From assembly GCA_019418545.1 (NCBI GenBank), contig DYBQ01000002.1, positions 1,979 to 65,978 on the forward strand: DNA of 64,000 nt. The letters are read 5' to 3'. Below are positions 60,653 through 64,000 of the stretch, piece after piece. The first letter of the stretch is position 1, and every line of letters starts with the position of its first letter. Both the position numbers and the translations under genes were made by a program. The notes beneath the pieces were generated by a model. The model made no database searches, had not been told where the DNA came from, and worked only from the letters and a program-made list of their open reading frames with translations. Source of the DNA: Clostridiales bacterium. Lineage in GTDB: Bacteria > Bacillota > Clostridia > Oscillospirales > Acutalibacteraceae.

Positions 60653-63600
60653 TCATGCCTTGTGTTTCTTCCGCAACAACATCAGCAGGCCGAAAGTACT
60701 TATCAAAGTAACTCCCATCCAGAAAATCATGTTTTCATTATCTCCGGTAGCAGGGGATTCGTTTTCGTTACCTTTGTCTGTGCTGTTTTCGTCTTCCTTG
60801 CTGGTGTCCTCCTGATTGTTGTCAGAACTGGAGGTGTCTTCCTTCACACTCAAGTTTTCAATGGCATCGCTCAAATCTTTTACAGCTTTGTCCACAACCG
60901 CCTGATTGTCTTCACTCAGGGTTTCATCTGCCAGAACCACCTTGGCATTCTCAAAGGCTGCTGCAAACACTGCCACACTTTCGGCGGTATAGACACTCAA
61001 ATCCATTCCTTCTGCTTTATTTACTAAATCTTCCAAAATCGACTTGTCCGCCTTGAACCTCTGGGCCAGGATTGCATTCAGCAAAGCTTCGGCTGCCGGC
61101 TGCACATCTTCTTCCATGGCGTCGCCATCATTATAAACGTCCTTGGCTACTGTCAGTGCGTCTACCAGCTGCTGCCAGTTGTCCTGTATATATTTGTCCT
61201 GCTCGGGAATCATGGCCTCTGCCTTGGCAATCAGCTGCTCCAGCATGGTCTTGTCGCCTTGCACAAGTCCCAAGCCCCAAATACCAGTTAGCAGGTTGTC
61301 CCATGCAGCATCCACTTCTTCCTGGGTTGCCTTGGGATTGTCCAGGACTATTTTTGCTTCTTCCAATACCTTTTCAAAATAGGCCTTTGCACTGTCCGTC
61401 ACACCCTCGGTGCTCAGCGTCAGGGCATAGTCATAGGTTTTTTGCAGCAGAGTCTTGTTGGAATCTACAAAGCTTTCTTCTCCATAAACTTCAAATTCAA
61501 GAATGCAGATATATGGGTAGGAAGCTCCTTCAGCCGTCAAACGTACCCATTCCACCTGGCTTTCGTGTACATTGATATACTTATCTGCCACACCGGACTG
61601 GGCTCCTATGTCAACCTTATCTCCATTACTGAATTCCAATACGGCGCTTGATAACGGTTCCTGAGTGCGAGGCAATACTCGAACTTTTTCAATATCCATT
61701 GGCTCACTGAAACGGTACTCTATCCACTCACCGTTTTCATGTTCTCCCGGATAGGAATGCCATTCATAGTCAGGGTTCGCACAGGCAGGCCAACCAACTG
61801 CAATTCCATCTTTAATATGGTCTTTGGTCTCTTCGTTGACACAGGCCGTTACTTCCCCATCAAATCCGATATTCCGATATCCACACAACGTAATTCGGTC
61901 TACTACCAAGTCAGCCTCCCACTGAGTATTATTTTCTGCCTGGCTTTCATCCGCACGCAATTCCACAATCTCTGCATCTTCCGGCAGATTTACGGTGATA
62001 TACGCATAGTTGCCTCCCGTATGGGGCAGCAGCAGCTTCTGGATTTCTTCCCCATCTGCCCACAGGCTCAGCTGGAAATCTTCCTTTTCTTTTCCGTCAT
62101 TCTGATACCGGATGCTTGCGCTTTTGTTTCCCTGTACCTCAAAGCACAGGCTGTCCCCCGCTGTTTTCCAGCCATAAACACCCTTGGGTGACACATTTTC
62201 TTCTGTCTCACTCAGAGAACCGCTTCTTTCCGCATCTTCTGCTTCCACTGTTATCATACAGTCGGTGCCTTCTGCTGTAATGCTTTCGCTAAACGTACCG
62301 CTATAGCCTTCCTTGTCAACCGCAGCCACGCAGATTTCATATGTTACGCCATCACTCAGCCCAGAAAGCCGCAGTTCTGTACCCTCTGTCGTCATACTCT
62401 GCCATGATTCGCTTCCCTGTGCCTTCCAGCGCACTGTATAAGCTTTTGCATTTTCTACACCACTCCAACTGAGCACCTGGTCCAAACCATCTGTTTTGGC
62501 CTGTAAATCAGACGGTGCAGGCAGTTTTTCTGGAATCTCTGATGGGTCAAAATACTTTTCATTCCAGCTTGCGCTTTCCACACCAGCTGCATTTACAGCT
62601 TTCACGGTAATCCAGCAGGGATTTTCCAGCTTGCCCAGCGATACGAAGGAATCTGTAACACCTTCCTGCACCAATGCGCCTTGTCCTTTTTCGGCTCCTG
62701 CATAGATATTATAGGAGACGCCATCAGCAACCGGCATAAAGCTCACAAAGGTTTCTTCACTCTCCATGTCGGTATGAAGGAATTTGACAATGGGGGAATA
62801 GGGAGCAGCAGAAGTCGTAAACTGCCGCACTTCACTTTGTTTATATACAGGGTCATTGCTGACCGGTTCCACCATATGGGTAAAGAAAGCATCATGGGTC
62901 AGATAGATGTGACCTTGTCCGTTATGGCGGTTTACGATTTTTATCGTATGCTCTCCATCTGCCAAATCGGTGCGGCTAAACATAACTTGATTGATATTAT
63001 CCGTATCCCGATAGAGGTCTATTGTCTCCTGTAGTTCACCATCCAGCCATACTTCTGCTTTTCCACGATTGGCAGCTGTTTCGGTCAGCCAGTAAATAGA
63101 ATTTCCTTCAAATGTATATTCCAGATAATCTCCATCAACTGCTGTTACATAGTTGGTTCCCTTATACTGACCTCCTCCTGGATAATTGGAGAACCATCCC
63201 ATTTCACCTTCGCCATCATGTCCATAATGGATGGATGCATCTGCATCATCTACTAGGCCGCCATATTCAGCATAAATACCGGTTCCTACAGACGTGTCCG
63301 GCTCTTCCAAAGAACGGCCTTCTGCGGTTACTCGCCAGTAATAAGTCTTCCCGGATTCCAGCTCGTCCTGCTCATCCAATGTATAGGCATTGGTGCGGAT
63401 ATTGGGGCGTACTACCACGGGATTCGTCATATCTTCCGACTCTGAGATTTCCAGTTTGTAGAACTGCGCTCCATTGGCATCTTCCCAACGCAAGGTTGTG
63501 CGCTTGTCCACATTTTCTGCTCCGCTTGACGGCTCTGTCAGGGTAAAGTCTTTTACGACTTCATCTACTCCCGTCGTAAAGCTAAATACCGGACCATTCA

Positions 63601-64000
63601 TAATCCGTTCCCCATGGCTGTTCTTTGCATACACTCGCCAGTAATACTTGGTATCCTCTTTCAGCTCCATCCCAAGCTCGCTGCCAAACGCTTTGTCATA
63701 GATATTCTCATATTCCTCGCTGGCTGCCACTTCATAGCTCTGTATTGTGCTAAAATCAGAAGTTTCTGAGATTTCCAGCGTGTAGCTTTCTGCTCCATAG
63801 GCCTTCGTCCATACAAACTTCGGCGCTCTGCCTATCCCAGTGGCTCCGGTTATCGGTATCAGCTGGCTGAACGGGCCTGGCACCTGCGTATCTTCTGTAA
63901 CTACAAACGAATAGTACATATCATACACTGCCGGCGTGCTTCCATTCTGGTTGTGTGCTGTCACCGTCCAATAATACCGTTCTCCCTTTTCCAACGCTTC
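60653..64000 (-). CDS. Multidomain cell-wall-anchored protein (partial, 5' end outside)
   Basis: The reading frame is open to the window edge; over 1100 residues are visible and the start is missing. Domain order seen: three or so fibronectin-III-like segments (YYWRVYAKNSHGE, YYWRVTAEGRS), a CBM-like module (DGDYLEYTFEGNSIYW, DLADGEHTIKIVNRHNGQGH), two more Fn3 segments (VLSWSGVENAKAYTVRWKAQ), a CBM6-like module (VEAEDAERSGS), an F5/8-type region (WIEYRFSEPMDIEKVRVLP), three FIVAR-like helical repeats, a Ser/Asp/Glu linker, then SPATGD, a membrane span and KKHKA. Such proteins are often glycan hydrolases; a catalytic domain would be upstream. Confidence 0.85.
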   Translation of the reverse strand, partial: EALEKGERYYWTVTAHNQNGSTPAVYDMYYSFVVTEDTQVPGPFSQLIPITGATGIGRAPKFVWTKAYGAESYTLEISETSDFSTIQSYEVAASEEYENIYDKAFGSELGMELKEDTKYYWRVYAKNSHGERIMNGPVFSFTTGVDEVVKDFTLTEPSSGAENVDKRTTLRWEDANGAQFYKLEISESEDMTNPVVVRPNIRTNAYTLDEQDELESGKTYYWRVTAEGRSLEEPDTSVGTGIYAEYGGLVDDADASIHYGHDGEGEMGWFSNYPGGGQYKGTNYVTAVDGDYLEYTFEGNSIYWLTETAANRGKAEVWLDGELQETIDLYRDTDNINQVMFSRTDLADGEHTIKIVNRHNGQGHIYLTHDAFFTHMVEPVSNDPVYKQSEVRQFTTSAAPYSPIVKFLHTDMESEETFVSFMPVADGVSYNIYAGAEKGQGALVQEGVTDSFVSLGKLENPCWITVKAVNAAGVESASWNEKYFDPSEIPEKLPAPSDLQAKTDGLDQVLSWSGVENAKAYTVRWKAQGSESWQSMTTEGTELRLSGLSDGVTYEICVAAVDKEGYSGTFSESITAEGTDCMITVEAEDAERSGSLSETEENVSPKGVYGWKTAGDSLCFEVQGNKSASIRYQNDGKEKEDFQLSLWADGEEIQKLLLPHTGGNYAYITVNLPEDAEIVELRADESQAENNTQWEADLVVDRITLCGYRNIGFDGEVTACVNEETKDHIKDGIAVGWPACANPDYEWHSYPGEHENGEWIEYRFSEPMDIEKVRVLPRTQEPLSSAVLEFSNGDKVDIGAQSGVADKYINVHESQVEWVRLTAEGASYPYICILEFEVYGEESFVDSNKTLLQKTYDYALTLSTEGVTDSAKAYFEKVLEEAKIVLDNPKATQEEVDAAWDNLLTGIWGLGLVQGDKTMLEQLIAKAEAMIPEQDKYIQDNWQQLVDALTVAKDVYNDGDAMEEDVQPAAEALLNAILAQRFKADKSILEDLVNKAEGMDLSVYTAESVAVFAAAFENAKVVLADETLSEDNQAVVDKAVKDLSDAIENLSVKEDTSSSDNNQEDTSKEDENSTDKGNENESPATGDNENMIFWMGVTLISTFGLLMLLRKKHKA

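Overview
The window looks like chromosomal DNA of a strictly anaerobic, low-to-mid GC Gram-positive bacterium of the class Clostridia. An Oscillospirales/Ruminococcaceae-like gut commensal is my best guess. Supporting signs are pyruvate phosphate dikinase, L-lactate dehydrogenase, the [FeFe]-hydrogenase maturase HydG, an EFR1-type flavodoxin/ferredoxin protein, T-box leaders on ileS and trpS, DUF1292/DUF1700/DUF4097/DUF6062 proteins, lipoprotein signal peptides, AGGAGG ribosome binding sites and a sortase-type surface protein. I saw no tRNA, rRNA, CRISPR array or insertion sequence. Placement below class level is inference.

Layout. 1-9.8 kb: ppdK (minus), then prs, pth, mfd and a PrsA/SurA-like lipoprotein (plus). 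9.8-18.1 kb: LytR-CpsA-Psr protein, an amidohydrolase divergent from a Crp-family regulator, trxA-trxB, a small membrane protein, ldh, an EFR1 protein and a metallophosphoesterase. 18.2-31.1 kb is the accessory part: two tandem Xre regulators face a phage-type cassette (small gene, putative small terminase, large terminase) across a nearly symmetrical promoter/operator. Next come three paralogous exported proteins, a small gene, an ADP-ribosylglycohydrolase and a fourth paralogue. The housekeeping ileS with its Ile T-box follows, and beyond it a phage portal gene and a Prp-type cysteine protease. The phage packaging genes are thus intact but split by about 8 kb of non-phage DNA, with no capsid or tail genes.

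31-37.7 kb: a DHHW/MBOAT acetylation pair, mscS with an acetyltransferase, a MORN-repeat protein, a small membrane protein and trmL. 37.8-42.6 kb: the glycolytic cluster pgk-tpiA-gpmI, with hairpins between genes, then a DUF1292 protein and dtd. 42.7-47.5 kb: an orphan ABC ATPase, a structured RNA from a strong promoter ahead of a small protein, an exported ComEC-like hydrolase, a phosphohexomutase and a membrane-anchored protein. 47.6-56 kb: hydG behind a long leader with a terminator, a Gfo/Idh/MocA oxidoreductase, a PadR-DUF1700-DUF4097 operon, an aminotransferase with a metallo-hydrolase, and trpS behind a Trp T-box. 56.1-59.9 kb (minus): DUF6062, 8-oxoguanine glycosylase, DUF2500 and a three-part TIR protein in one close-packed operon. 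59.9-60.6 kb is an AT-rich gap. The window ends inside a large multidomain cell-wall protein.

The most novel candidates are the split packaging cassette and its symmetrical switch, the paralogous exported protein family beside the ADP-ribosylglycohydrolase, the TIR/DUF218-like fusion, and the unassigned structured RNA near 43.5 kb.
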